From JBOGOC01 sp050747525 (GTDB lineage Bacteria; Acidobacteriota; Polarisedimenticolia; JACPZX01; DASXTC01): a DNA stretch of 64,000 nt. The stretch lies in the NCBI GenBank assembly GCA_050747525.1, contig JBOGOC010000086.1, forward strand, positions 25,679 through 89,678, read 5' to 3'. Below the pieces are notes generated by a model. The model worked only from the letters and a program-made list of their open reading frames with translations, did not search any database and was not told the DNA's origin. Position numbers and translations under genes: made by a program. This document shows, piece by piece, positions 1 to 11,106 of this stretch. The first letter of the stretch is position 1. The number at the start of each line of letters is the position of its first letter.

Positions 1-3000
1 ACAGGTCGGCGGCCTTGTCGCCGTCGCCCAGCGCGGCGAAGGCCATGACCGACCAGATCGCGGCGTGGGTGTACTGGCCGCCGTTCTCCCTGATTCCGGG
101 AGGGTATCCCTTGATGTATCCGGGGTCGTGGGGGGTGCGGTCGAACGGCGGGGAGAGGAGCAGCAGAAGCCCCTCCGCGCGCCTGACCAGGTGACGCTCC
201 ACGGATTCCATGGCCCGGCGTGCCCGCTCCCGGTTGCCGGAGTCCGAGAGGACCGCCCAGGACTGTGAGATGGAGTCGATCCGGCACTCGTCGTTCGCCG
301 CGGACCCCAGAGGCGTTCCGTCGTCGAAGTACGCCCGCCGATACCAGGCTCCGTCCCATGCTTCGCGCTCCAGCGATGCTTCCAGGGATGCGGCGCTGGT
401 CCGCCACCGCGCAGCACGCTCGCCCTCGCCGCGCAGGCCGGCGATCCCGGCGAACTCTCTGAGGTTCGCGAGGAGAAACCACCCCAGCCAGACGCTCTCT
501 CCCCGGCCCTCGTGTCCGACGCGGTTCATGCCGTCGTTCCAGTCTCCGGCGCCCATCAGCGGCAGGCCGTGGCTGCCCACGTCAAGGCTCTTCTCCAGGG
601 CCCGTGCGCAGTGCTCGAACAGGGTGGCCCGATGCTCCGATTCCGCGGGCTGGAAGTACGCTTCCTGCTGCGTATCGGCCAGCGGTGCTCCCGCGAGCCA
701 GGGGATCTCTTCGTCGAGCACCGTCTGATCTTCGGTGATCCTCAGGTAATGAGCCACGGCGTAGGGAAGCCAGAGGCGGTCGTCGGTGATCCGCGTCCGC
801 ACGCCGCGACCCGTCGGCGGATGCCACCAGTGCTGAACGTCCCCTTCTTCGAACTGCCGGGCGGCGGCGCGCAGGAGATGCTCGCGCGTGACGTCGGGCC
901 TGATCGCCGCCAGGGCCAGGACGTCCTGGAGCTGGTCGCGGAAACCGTACGCCCCCCCGGACTGATAGAGAGCCGATCGGGACCAGATCCGGCACGAGAG
1001 CGTCTGGTACAGGAGCCAGCGGTTGAGCATGAGATCCATGGAGCGATCCGGGGTCTTCACCTGCACCGCGCCCAGCAGACTGTCCCAGTGCTGCTGAACC
1101 TCACGGAGGATCCGATCGCAGCTCGTCGCGCGGTACCGCTCGATCAGGGATCGAGAGTCTTCGGGACTCTCACCCTGCCCCAGCAGGAACACCACGTCGG
1201 CGCGCTCCCCGGGCTCGAGCTCGACGATGGTCTGCAGAGCGGCACAGGGATCGAGGCCCGCTCCGGTCTTTCCCGTGAGCTTCAGGCCGCGCTCCAGCGA
1301 TCCGGGTTGGTTGGGGCTCGCGTTACGTCCCAGGAATTCGAGGCGGTCCCCCGTCCACGAGGTCTGGAGTCCCCCCAGGTCGGCGAAGGCGACCCGGTTG
1401 GCGAACTCTTCGTTCCAGGCGTTGCGGGCGAAGATGGCCCCTGTCTCGGCGTCCTTGTGTGTGACCACCCAGGGGGCGGAGCCGGTTCGCGCGACACCGA
1501 GCACCCACTCCACGTACGCCGTGACCGAGAGCCGCCGGGTGCGGCCGGACCGATTCTCCAAGGTGAGACGGGAGATCTTGATGGGATCACGCAGCGGCAC
1601 GAGCATCAGGAGATCCAGGGCGATGCCGTGCGATGTGTGCTCGAATCGGCTGTACCCCTGGCCGTGCCGGACGACATACGGCCAGGCTTCTTCACGAATC
1701 GGGAGACAGGTGGGTCCCCAGACCATGCCGCTGTCCTCGTCGCGCACGTAGATCGTTTCGCCCGGCGTGTCGCTCACAGGGTCGTTGGACCATGGCGACA
1801 GTCTGTTTTCCCGGCTGTTGCCGGACCACGTGTACCCCGAGCCGGACTCCGAGACCTGGAATCCAAAGTCCGGGTTGGACACCACGTTGATCCAGGGAGC
1901 CGGCGTCCACTGCCCCTTGCCCAGCACCGTGACGTACTCGCGGCCGTCCCGCGTGAATCCCCCCAGGCCGTTGAAGAACTCGAGATCGAGTGAGGGAGGG
2001 GACACGGTCTGCGCGCTCTCGCGATGCAGGCGAAGGCGCGACGGAACGGGTGCCGGGCGGTCCAGGCGGATGGTCTGCTCGGAAAGGGAGCCCCGGCTCG
2101 CCAGGATCAGGAGACGCGCCGACGAGCGCAGCAGGAGCAGATCCTGGGGAGACAGGAGGTCCTCCCTCAAGACGAAGACGCGCCCTCGCTGGCCGTCAGC
2201 CTCGCCGGCCGTGGATCGGCTCACACGCACCAGGGCCTCGATCGACTGCTGGAAGTCCTGCGCATAGGAGGCGCCCTTCGCATTGAGAATCACCAGATCG
2301 ACGGGAACTCCCTTCAAGCTCCAGTACTCGTGCCCCCGCAGGAGCTGCCTCACCACGTCCCGCTCTTCCTCCTGCTCGATGCGCACCAGCGCGATCGGAA
2401 GGTCTCCGGAGATACCGTAGGGCCAAAGTCCCGACGGTCCTCTGCGGTTCGTGGCCAGCACCTGAGGCGTCGCGCGCAGCGTGGGATCGATGTACAACAG
2501 GCGATTGGCCAGACGCTGGAAGAGATGCGCCTCGTCCTGGGTGATCCTCAGGTGATGCAGCCGGACCTGGGCCCGCGTCCAGGCCAAGGTGCTTTCCCGC
2601 TCGAACGTCGCCGGCTGCTGATACTTCTCGGCTATCTGGAGCGCTTCCTCCCGTGATTGCGTCACGAGCGTGGTGTAAACGATGCGGACGGTCCCTAGAG
2701 CAGGCAGTGCCAGGCGGTGCCGAAGGCTCACGATGGGATCCAGGACCGTCCCGGCCGAGTTGGTCAGGGGGCCTCCGTCGATCACGGAAACCGGCGTGCG
2801 GAGCCCCCGGCCCCGCCCCAGGAAGCGCGCGCGATCGCTCTCGTACTGCGGCGTGCCGATCGTCTCTCCCTCGAGCGCGGCCAGATGGGCGAGCCAGACT
2901 CGCGGCTCGTCCGCCGACCGCGGGCGTCGGGTGGCCAGCAAAGCACGGAGATGTGGGACGAACTCGGTCTCCACGAACAGATTGGAGAAGGCAGGGTGCG

Positions 3001-6000
3001 CCTCGTCCGCCGCCTGCGGAGCCAGCACGATCTCGGCATAGGACGTGAAATCAATCTCTCGACTCCGGTTTTCCCGGTTTGTCACCGTCAGCCGGCGGAG
3101 CTCGGCGTCGTCCTCGGAGGAGACCAGGATCTCCAGAGTGATGGAGAGAGACCGGTCCCTCTGCGCAATCCTGGCACGGTCCTCCGCATAGACGGCTTCA
3201 TAGTGATCGGCCGGGGTTCCGCTCGGCTGGAAGCCGGCTGACCAGACGCCGCCGCTCCGGACGTCCCGCAGAAAGACGAAGGTCCCCCAGCAGTCACGCG
3301 TCGTGTCCTCGCGCCAGCGCGTCACTGCAATCTCGCGCCATCGACTGAACCCGGAGCCAGCCGCCGTGACCATCACCGTGTAGCGCCCGTTGGAGAGAAG
3401 GTGGGAGCGCGGCGTGATGTCGTGGGGCGAGTCGAAGTGCCGCAAGGTGGGAGGAATGAGGTCGCGCACGAGCGCGGCCACCTCGACCTCCTCCGCACGC
3501 GGCCGGGTGATGGCCACCGCGCGCGGTGTGCGCTCCTGGAGGAGAAGCTCCCCTGCCTGGACCAGCGGGTGGGCATGGAATCGCTTCCGGGTCAGCCCTT
3601 CGTTGAGCACGTTCCCCAGAGAAATGAGAGTCATCCCCTGGTGATGCGCCATGAAGGCGCGCACCACGACCGCGGCGGTGTTCTCGGGCAGCCTCGCCGG
3701 GGTGTAGTCGAGCGCTTCGTAGAACCCGTAGGCACCGCGCGCTCCTGCCTGCTCGAGGCTGGCGAAGTTCTCCACGGCGGCGCCGGGGTCCACCATGGCC
3801 GCGAGCGCGGTGGCGTACGGAGCCACCACGATGTCCTCGAGCAGCCCGCGCTTGAGCCCCAGGCCGGGGACGCCGAAAGCGGAGTACTGATAGGTGAGCT
3901 GCGCGTCACGCACGTTGTAGGCCGACTCGGAGACTCCCCATGGAACCCGTCGCTCCGCCCCGTAGCGGATCTGGCGCCCGACCACGAGGCGGCACGTGAG
4001 ATCCAGCAGGCTCTGCGCGGGCTGCGACATCACCAGAAGAGGCATGAGGTACTCGAACATCGACCCGGACCACGACACCAGGGCCGCGCCGCGACCGATC
4101 GGCGTGAGCGATCGGCCGAGATGGAACCAGTGCTGGGGAGGCACGTCTCCCTTGGCAATGGCCAGGAAGCTCGCCAGCCGGGCTTCGGAGGCCAGCAGGT
4201 CGTACCTTCCGGGATCGAGCGTGCTGGTGTCGACGCGGTAGCCGATGGAGAAGAGCTTGCTCGTGGGATCGAACAGGAACTGGAAGTCCATGGCCTGGAA
4301 GATCTCATCGGCGAGCGTGGCAAGAGCCGAGAGACGATGCGCGAGACTCCCCTCATGGAGCTGCATGTCGCGGGCGTGGCTCCTGACGGCGCCCTGGACG
4401 GCGCTCGCCCAGATCAGGATCTCGGATCGGGAATCGTGCTGCGCCTCGCTCGCAAACGTGCGCGCGATGTCCAGCAGGTTGTCGGCCAGAGTCTCGAGCT
4501 GTTGGAGGCGACGGCGCCGATCGGGCAGCGACGCCGGTGGATCTTGCAACGCGGCCGCCGTCGCCAAGGCGGCCTCGCGCAGCTGCACCGCTGTGACCGT
4601 TTGCGCACGGCCGGAAGACTCGACTCCTTCCATCGAATCGGTCAGCAGCTGAAGAGCGTCCCCGATCCCCTGGAAGGCCTCCGTGTCTGCGACGGAGCGG
4701 TGCATCAGCTCGCGGCAGGCCTGAGCCATGGCGATCAGATACCCGGCCAGGTTGCCGCTGTCGACGGTGGACACGTACGTGGGCTCCAGCGGCCGGAGGT
4801 CCCGTGTGTCGTACCAGTTGAGGAAGTGACCCCGGACGCGGCGCAGGCCGCTCATGGTCTGCAACGTGGCCTCGAGCCGTTCAACGGTTTCCAGAGTTCC
4901 GATCCAGCCGAAATCGCGGGCGGCCACCGTGCTGAGCAGATAGAGTCCCAGGTTCGTCGGCGACGTGCGACGGGCTTCGACCGGCTCGGGATCTTCCTGG
5001 AAGTTGTCGGGTGGCAGACCATGGCTCCGCTCGTCCACGAACGTCTCGAAGAAGCGCCAGGTCCGCCGGGCGATGAGACGCAAAGAGAGCGTCTGCCCGG
5101 AGGAAAGGACCTGGGACTTGGCGGCCTTCCGTGGGACGCTGATGTGCCAGGCGAGGATGGGTGACGCTATCCAGAGAAGAACGAACGGCGCGGCCACGGG
5201 CCAGGCTCCCGGCTTGAGCGCGACGAAGAGCACGCCGGCTCCAGCAGCCAGCAACACGCCCCACCGGAGGTGCCGGTAGAAGGCCCCGAGCCTCAGGTCG
5301 GCCCCGTAGCCCGCCTGCGCGGCCGTCACCCACTCGAGGAGGTTCCTCCTGGTGACGTATTGCCGGCCGAGGGTGCGGATGATCGCGTCCACCATGAGCC
5401 ATGCCTGGTGGGCCAGCATGGCGATGGCCAGAAGCGTCTGCGACGAGGCCACCTGGATGTCGTGGCCCACGGCGCGAAGGTGATTTCGCTTGGAGAACCC
5501 CCATCGCCTTGGAATGAGGCCATCGAGGACCGGGATCACCGCCGGCACGGCGACGGAACCGACGAAGAGGCCGGTCCAGAGCAGCGGAGAAGCCGCCGGG
5601 AGGATCCAGGCGGCCACCGCGACCAGAAAGGCCGAGGGCGCGGCAAGGCTTCGCCGCAGGTTGTCCACCATCTTCCATCGTCCATGAAGGGGGATGCCAG
5701 CCGTCTGCGTCCGGCCCGAGGCGTCGCGCGCGTGGCCCAGGATCCAGGGAAGGAGCTGCCAGTCACCCCGCACCCATCGATGGTGGCGGCGGGCGGCCAC
5801 CTCGTAGTTGGAGGGAAATTCCTCGAAGAGATCGATGTCCGTCGCCAGCCCGGCGCGCGCGAACGTACTTTCGAAGAGATCGTGGCTGAGAAGCGTGTTC
5901 TCCGGGATCTTGCCCTCGAGGGCCGCCTCGAAGGCATCGACGTCGTAGATCCCTTTGCCGGTGTACGACCCCTCGCCGAAGAGGTCCTGATAGACATCGG

Positions 6001-8120
6001 AGACCGCGGCCGCGTAGGGGTCCACGCCACCGGGGCCCGAAATGATCCGCTGGTAGGTCGTGCTTGCCGGGCCCGTCGGCAGGGACGGCGTGAGCCGGGG
6101 CTGGAGGATCGCGTAGCCGTCGACGACACGTCCCTTCCGGGGATCGAAGCGCGGCCGGTTTAACGGATGCGCCATCGCCCCGACCAGGCGGCGAGCCGTT
6201 CCCATGGGAAGCCGGGTGTCCGCATCCAGGGTGATGACGTAGCGAACGTCCGGCGGCACAAGGGGAGGCTGACCAAGGATGTGAGCGAACGTGGTGTCGC
6301 CGGCGCCGCGCAGAAGCCGGTTCAGCTCATGGAGCTTCCCGCGTTTTCTCTCCCAGCCGATCCACTTGCCTTCCTTTTCGTTCCAGAGACGCCGGCGATG
6401 CAACAGAAGGAAACGCTCCCCGCCACCGGGCGGGCTGCCGTACCGCACATTGAGGTGCGCGATGCCGCCGGCCAGCGCGGCGAGGAGGTCCTCGTCGCCG
6501 GGGACCCTCTCATCGGTCGCATCGGCCCAGTCCGTGAGGAGGGCGAAATGGAGATGGCCTTCGGGATTCGCGAGATAGTGCACCTCGAGCCGCGCGAGCT
6601 GGTCGTCGATTTCACCCTGCGACGTGAGCATCGTGGGCACGACGACCAGGGTCCGAAGCTCCGGGGGCACGCCCTGGACGAGCTCGAGCTTGGGGAGGCG
6701 CCTGGGTGGAACGAGATGGGGGACCAGGCGGTGGACGAGCGACACGGCGATATCGGAGGCGGGCACCAGGCCGAGGATTCCCAGCACGGCGAGGACCCAG
6801 GAAGCCGCCCCGGCGCTCCAGGTCAGGAAGAGAAGGCCGGATAGCAGAAGGCCGGTGAAGGTCGCAATCCCGCCCAGGTACGCCGTGATCGCGTGAGTGC
6901 GTAAGGCGCGGCGGAGCCGGACTCGCAAGGGGACGCGAAACCCCAGCCGTTCCTCGAGAGCCCCCCGCCCGGCGCCCACGATGTAATACCCGGAGTCCTC
7001 CTCGGCCAACTCGGGAACGCCGGGACGCGTCTGAGCCGGCTCGTTCTCGCGGCGTGAGCTCCGGGCCAGCAGCACCGCTTCCCGCGCCACCTCGATCTCC
7101 GATCGCCCCGAACCACGGGAGAGCTGCTCGACCTCGGCGCGGTACTCGTCCCGGGTCGCGAAATCCATGGCGGCGAACCCGGGAGCGGTGCGAAGCACCT
7201 CGTCCACCAGGCTGACGCTCTCGAAGAACTCCGGCCAGTCGACGGAGGACATCCATCGCATGCTGGTGATGATGTTCCGAACGCTGACGTTGGCCGCCGC
7301 CTGAGCCTGGTGTTCCTGGGCGACCACGTCATCGGCCGAGGTCCCCTGGGCGTCCAGCTTGTTGTCGAGCCACGCCAGAACCGGCATGGTGGAGGGGTCC
7401 TGGCCGCGCAGCCGCTGGATGAGCTGCACGGCGAAGGCGCGGGCCAGGGGGGCGTCGTCCAGACTGCTCAGGACCTCGTCCGGAGCCTCCAGCGGCCGAT
7501 CGCCGAGTCCCAGCAGGCGATCCGCCAGCTCGTCGGCCCGGGCCCGATCCTGGCGGGAGCGGATGATCAGCTGCGAGAGCCGTCGCAGGTTCTCCACGAG
7601 AGCCACGCGAAGATGGATGGCGACCGCCCAGAGCTCACCGATGGTCAGCGGTTGGATGCGCTGGTAGGCCCGGACGAATCGCAGCAGCGTCTCCATCTCG
7701 AAGCGGCTGTCGGTATGGGCGACGTAGGCCCAGGCCAGCCCATAGACGCGCGGGTATCCCGCCAGGTGGCCCGCGGCGATCTTCGGCAGCCGGCGGTAGT
7801 AGCTCCCCGGGAGGTGGTCCCGGATCCCTCGGAGCTGCTCGTCCACGACGTGAAAGTTGTCGAGGATCCATTCGGCGGCGGGGGTGATCTCCTGCTTCGC
7901 CAGGACGGTTCCGGCGATGTTCCTGTACCCGGCCAGCAGCACGTGCGCGTTGTCGCGGACCCTGGGGAGGAGCTTGCGTCCTCGGGGCGGCTTCCCGGTG
8001 GCGCGATGAGCCTCGGCCAGGCTCTCGGCGTGCTGCTCCAGCCGCTCGATGCCGAAGATCTCGGCACGGATCGGGTCTTCCACGGAAGACGGGACGTCGA
8101 GGACGGCGGCGGGCTTCATG
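1..8120 (-). CDS. ndvB: Cyclic beta-1,2-glucan synthase (GT84-GH94), 3' end beyond window
   Basis: Membrane enzyme that initiates, elongates and cyclises periplasmic beta-1,2-glucan from UDP-glucose. About 2706 codons are visible; family members are about 2800 aa, so only the C-terminus is missing. The N-terminus (EIFGIERLEQHAESLA, then YPRVYGLAWAYVAHTDSRF) is typical of the family. Membrane segments lie near residues 405-465. The glycosyltransferase core carries LDADTRLP (about 630), FGEGSYTGKGIYDVDAFE (about 700) and HHRWVRGDWQ (about 783). More membrane segments span about 825-975, followed by a glycoamylase-like domain (about 1290-1500). The C-terminal GH94 phosphorylase part has GDWNDGMN with the catalytic Asp (about 2528) and YTHAAIWSVMAFAALGDGD at the window edge. 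The chosen start is the first ATG that gives the conserved N-terminus; its ribosome site is weak. No frameshift was seen in the parts I translated. Confidence 0.95.
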
Positions 8121-8449
8121 GCGAGATTCCATCCCTGGACGCTGAGAGAGCACGTCGGTTCACGGACCGGTGAGGGTTCTGACCCGCTTCTATTCCGATT
8201 GCCGGAGAAACAGAGCGGTGATCATGTCGCCAGTATGGCCGCGCCAGATGGCGGCGATTCTATCACGCGATCGGCCGGCCGCCGGGATTGACAACCGCCG
8301 TCCATGGTGGGAGCATGGCGGCGCACTTCCTTCCGTCAGTCCGCGTCCGTTGAAGCAAATCTCCAGGCGGCGCCGTCAGCACACCTGACCGTGATTCCGT
8401 GAACGCCCTCGGTTCTGAGCCAGGACGGACCCTGGAGGAGGCGGCGCTG
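8121..8449. other. Intergenic region between divergent genes
   Basis: About 330 bp separate the divergent glucan synthase and DUF481-like genes, so promoters for both must lie here. A TTGACA hexamer occurs at 8287-8292 on the plus strand, but no convincing -10 follows at 17 bp. A good Shine-Dalgarno (GGAGGAG, 8434-8440) sits at the right edge. I see no RNA gene or repeat. Confidence 0.4.
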
Positions 8450-9469
8450 ATGCCGACGATGCGCGGAATCCTCGTGGCGGCGATCATGATGGCCCTGGCG
8501 GCTTCGTCCGCCCATACCGGCGGGACCGACGTGGTCGAAGTGAAGAACGGCGATCGGTTTACGGGCGACGTGTCGGGCCTGTATCGCGGAAAGCTGGCGT
8601 TTCGCACGGACGCGGCCGGCACGATAGACATCGCCTGGGACCAGGTGGTCAGTCTCACCAGCACGCAGAACCTCGACGTCGAGCTGACGTCGGGAAAGCG
8701 ATACTCCGGGACGATCACCATGCCGTCGCCGGGCCAGCTGGTGGTGCAGACCGACTCGGGCCCGACGCCACCGCTCGATGCGCATGATGTCGTGCGGCTC
8801 ACCTCGATCGTGAGCGACTTCCAGGATCGAATGTCGGGGTCGATCGACTTCGGCTGGACCTTCCTGCAGGAGAATTCCGCGGTGACCCGGGCGCTCAACG
8901 CCGAAGCCGCTCACAGCAGCCTCCATTGGGAGACGGAGGGAAGGCTGAATTCATGGGTAGAGAGGCGGGACGACGCCGACAGGGAATCGCGCAATGACGT
9001 CACCATCGACACGCGCAGGCTCTTTTCCATGCGCTGGTTCGGGCTGGGGATGTTCGAGGCCCTGGCGGACGAGCGCATGGGCGTCGACTGGAGGCTGGTG
9101 GCCGCCGTGGGCGGGGGCCGGAGGCTGATCCAGTCGCACCGGAACCACTTCTCGTTAGAGGGGGGGCTGGCCTTCAACATCGAGGAGTACGAAGACGAAA
9201 GCTCCACCGATCGCTCGTTCGAAGTGATGGCCGGGCTGCACTGGGACCTGTTCGCCGGCAACCGGACGACGGCCGCCGTCGTCGGAAACACGTACCTGGG
9301 CCTGGACCGGCAGCGTCTGCGAGCCGAGCTCGACGGCAACGTGCACAGGAGCCTGGTCGGCAGCCTGTACTTGGCGGGAAACATGTTCGGAAGCTACGAC
9401 AGCGATCCGCCGATCGATGCCCCGCGCAGCGACATCGGCGCGTCGATCGCGCTCGGATGGTCCTTCTAG
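8450..9469 (+). CDS. DUF481/YdiY-like outer-membrane beta-barrel protein
   Basis: Predicted exported outer-membrane protein of 339 aa. The ATG at 8450 is preferred over a GTG 51 nt upstream because GGAGGAG lies 9 nt before it and a signal peptide follows at once (MPTMRGILVAAIMMALAASSA). Residues about 25-115 form two small beta-rich repeats (VEVKNGDRFTGDV..., VELTSGKRYSGTI...), the usual N-terminal part of Acidobacteria-type DUF481 proteins. The C-terminal about 200 residues alternate hydrophobic and polar positions and end in an aromatic (GWSF), typical of a barrel. Substrate and role are unknown. The adjacent glucan synthase may suggest an envelope or osmoadaptation link, which is inference. 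Confidence 0.75.
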   Translation: MPTMRGILVAAIMMALAASSAHTGGTDVVEVKNGDRFTGDVSGLYRGKLAFRTDAAGTIDIAWDQVVSLTSTQNLDVELTSGKRYSGTITMPSPGQLVVQTDSGPTPPLDAHDVVRLTSIVSDFQDRMSGSIDFGWTFLQENSAVTRALNAEAAHSSLHWETEGRLNSWVERRDDADRESRNDVTIDTRRLFSMRWFGLGMFEALADERMGVDWRLVAAVGGGRRLIQSHRNHFSLEGGLAFNIEEYEDESSTDRSFEVMAGLHWDLFAGNRTTAAVVGNTYLGLDRQRLRAELDGNVHRSLVGSLYLAGNMFGSYDSDPPIDAPRSDIGASIALGWSF

Positions 9470-9648
9470 TCCACGACGCCCAGGAGACGCAGGCCGTTCA
9501 CGGACACCTCCACGCCCAGCGCGGCCTGGATCCCGATCGAGATCTCCCAGATGGGAGCGGGGACGGCCTGCGCTGCGGTGCCGGGGCTCGCTTCCTGTGC
9601 GGCCGACGTCGCTGCCGCGAGGAGGAAGACGCCGGCGACAGGCGTCAT
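9466..9648 (-). CDS. Possible small secreted protein (60 aa)
   Basis: Short frame converging on the DUF481-like gene with a 4-bp overlap. It starts with a plausible signal peptide (MTPVAGVFLLAAATSAAQ, cleavage near residue 17) followed by about 40 residues with no domain I recognise. Its codons are GC-rich at third positions like neighbouring genes, which favours real coding. There is no strong ribosome site. It could be chance. Confidence 0.4.
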   Translation of the reverse strand: MTPVAGVFLLAAATSAAQEASPGTAAQAVPAPIWEISIGIQAALGVEVSVNGLRLLGVVD

Positions 9649-9769
9649 CGCGTGCCCGACCAGTTTCGTTCCACGTCATTCGCATCGGGCCACGATCCGT
9701 CGTGGCTTGAGGACCTCGTTCAGGCTGACACGTCAACACGTGGCGCGGTGCCCGGCAGGGTCCTAGTCT

Positions 9770-9786
9770 GGAATCAGAGGGATTCC
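9770..9786. promoter_or_regulatory. Small inverted repeat upstream of the glucose-oxidation operon
   Basis: GGAATC-AGAGG-GATTCC is a perfect 6-bp inverted repeat with a 5-nt spacer, about 220 bp before the operon's first ATG and overlapping the upstream end of the GH3 remnant. It could be an operator or a chance palindrome. Confidence 0.25.
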
Positions 9787-9791
9787 GATGC

Positions 9792-9953
9792 GTGGAGTTC
9801 ACGTCCGACCCGCGGCTGCTGGCGCGGTTCGACGGGAGCCAGGGCCGGTGGCGTATCGCGGGCGGAACGCATCGCCTGGCTCTCGGCAAGTCCGCCGACG
9901 ATCCCGTCCTCACCGCGGAGGCCCAGCTCGCGGGGCGGCTGTTCGGGAGCTGA
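9792..9953 (+). pseudogene. Remnant of a GH3 beta-glucosidase C-terminal domain
   Basis: This frame reads VEFTSDPRLLARFDGSQGRW, then RIAGGTHRLALGKSADDPVL and ends in ...LAGRLFGS before a TGA. It matches the fibronectin-III-like C-terminal end of GH3 beta-glucosidases, where the DPRLLARFD and RIAGGTYRVALG patterns are usual. Only about 53 codons survive. Upstream sequence in this frame shows no GH3 catalytic domain, so this is a truncated tail. It sits directly before the glucose dehydrogenase operon, which suggests that a beta-glucosidase gene once headed this glucose cluster. Confidence 0.6.
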
Positions 9954-10004
9954 ACGACGACGCGAGGCGATTTGGGCACTGAAGTGGTTAGCGAGGAGGC
10001 AGGT

Positions 10005-11096
10005 ATGCGTGCCATGGCGGTGTTTCCCGGCAGGAGGGAACTGCGGATCGTCGACGTTCCGGCCCCCACGCTGAAGGGCGAGCGCGACGTGCTGATACGG
10101 GTGAGGGAGGTTGGCATCTGCGGGACCGACCGCGAGATCGCCGCCTTCCACCTCGGCACGCCCTCTGCGGGACGCGAGGTCCTGGTGCTGGGGCACGAAG
10201 CGCTGGGCGAAGTGATCGACGTGGGCTCGTCGGTCAGGACGCTCGATCGAGGCGATCTGGTGGCCATGACCGTGCGCCGGCCCTGCACCGAGGACACGTG
10301 CGTGGCCTGTCGCGCGGGTCGTCAGGACTTCTGTGTCACGGGCCGCTTTCGTGAACGAGGGATCAAGGAAGCGGACGGCTTCATGACCGAGCTCGTCGTC
10401 GAGGATGAGCGCTGTCTCGTGCCGGTCCCCCGCAGGCTGGCGGAGGTCGGGGTCCTCGTCGAGCCTCTGACCATCGCGGCCAAGGCCGCGGTCGAGCTGA
10501 GGACGATTCTCCAGCGATTCCCCTGGGAGCCCGTCGGCCTGCGCGCGCTCGTCCTCGGCGCCGGTCCTATCGGCCTGCTGGGGGCCATGATGCTCGTGGC
10601 GCACAACCACAAGACCATCGTGTACTCGCGCGAGCCTGCCGACAGCGCGCGGGCGGAGCTCCTGCGCTCGTTCGGGGCGCAGTACGTCTCCGCGGAGGAG
10701 ACGCCGCTCGCCGGGTTGTCGTCAGGCGGCGGTCCATTCGACTTCATGTTCGAGGCGGTGGGGACGGCCCGGGTCGCGTTTGGCGCCCTCCATGCGCTGG
10801 CGCCAAACGGGGTGTGCGTTCTCAGCGGCGTTCCCGGCGGGCAGGCGCCGATCGAGATGGATCTCGACAGCATCATGCGCGACATCGTGTACAAGAACCA
10901 GATGCTCTTCGGCACCGTCAACGCCTCCCGCTCGGCGTTCGAAGCGTCGGTGCGCCAGCTCGAGCAGTTCATGTCGATCTTCCCCGACGCCGTGCGGAGC
11001 CTCATCACCGAACGGGTCAGTCTGGAAGACGCACCCGAGCTCTTGCGCCGGCCGGGCGGCATCAAGCAGGTCGTGACCATGGCAGCCGCGGCGTGA
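10005..11096 (+). CDS. Glucose 1-dehydrogenase-like zinc MDR dehydrogenase
   Basis: Oxidises an aldose, probably glucose, to its lactone with NAD(P). 363 aa. The ATG at 10005 follows GAGGAGG by 5 nt. Catalytic zinc ligands are in GICGTDRE and GHEA; the structural zinc lobe is CTEDTCVACRAGRQDFC. The Rossmann motif is GAGPIG. The GICGTDREI start, the DFC...GRFRERGI-DGFM stretch and the C-terminal NxxLFGTVNASRSAFEASV segment resemble archaeal and bacterial glucose dehydrogenases rather than generic alcohol dehydrogenases. An Arg in YSREP after the second strand would favour NADP. First gene of a five-gene plus-strand operon with a gluconolactonase two genes on. Confidence 0.8.
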   Translation: MRAMAVFPGRRELRIVDVPAPTLKGERDVLIRVREVGICGTDREIAAFHLGTPSAGREVLVLGHEALGEVIDVGSSVRTLDRGDLVAMTVRRPCTEDTCVACRAGRQDFCVTGRFRERGIKEADGFMTELVVEDERCLVPVPRRLAEVGVLVEPLTIAAKAAVELRTILQRFPWEPVGLRALVLGAGPIGLLGAMMLVAHNHKTIVYSREPADSARAELLRSFGAQYVSAEETPLAGLSSGGGPFDFMFEAVGTARVAFGALHALAPNGVCVLSGVPGGQAPIEMDLDSIMRDIVYKNQMLFGTVNASRSAFEASVRQLEQFMSIFPDAVRSLITERVSLEDAPELLRRPGGIKQVVTMAAAA

Positions 11097-11106
11097 GGAG
11101 CAGGAA

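Noticed and set aside
512..1993. Long plus-strand open frame of 493 codons
   Set aside because: It is antisense to the GH94 part of the cyclic glucan synthase; its translation is Arg/Pro/Gly-rich with no motif, while the minus strand gives clear family motifs.
3401..5164. Plus-strand open frame of 587 codons
   Set aside because: Shadow of the glucan synthase caused by high GC; the minus-strand frame encodes the glycoamylase-like domain with recognisable sequence.
8287..8315. TTGACA at 8287 as a housekeeping promoter for the DUF481-like gene
   Set aside because: No acceptable -10 hexamer at 16-18 bp; it may be chance.
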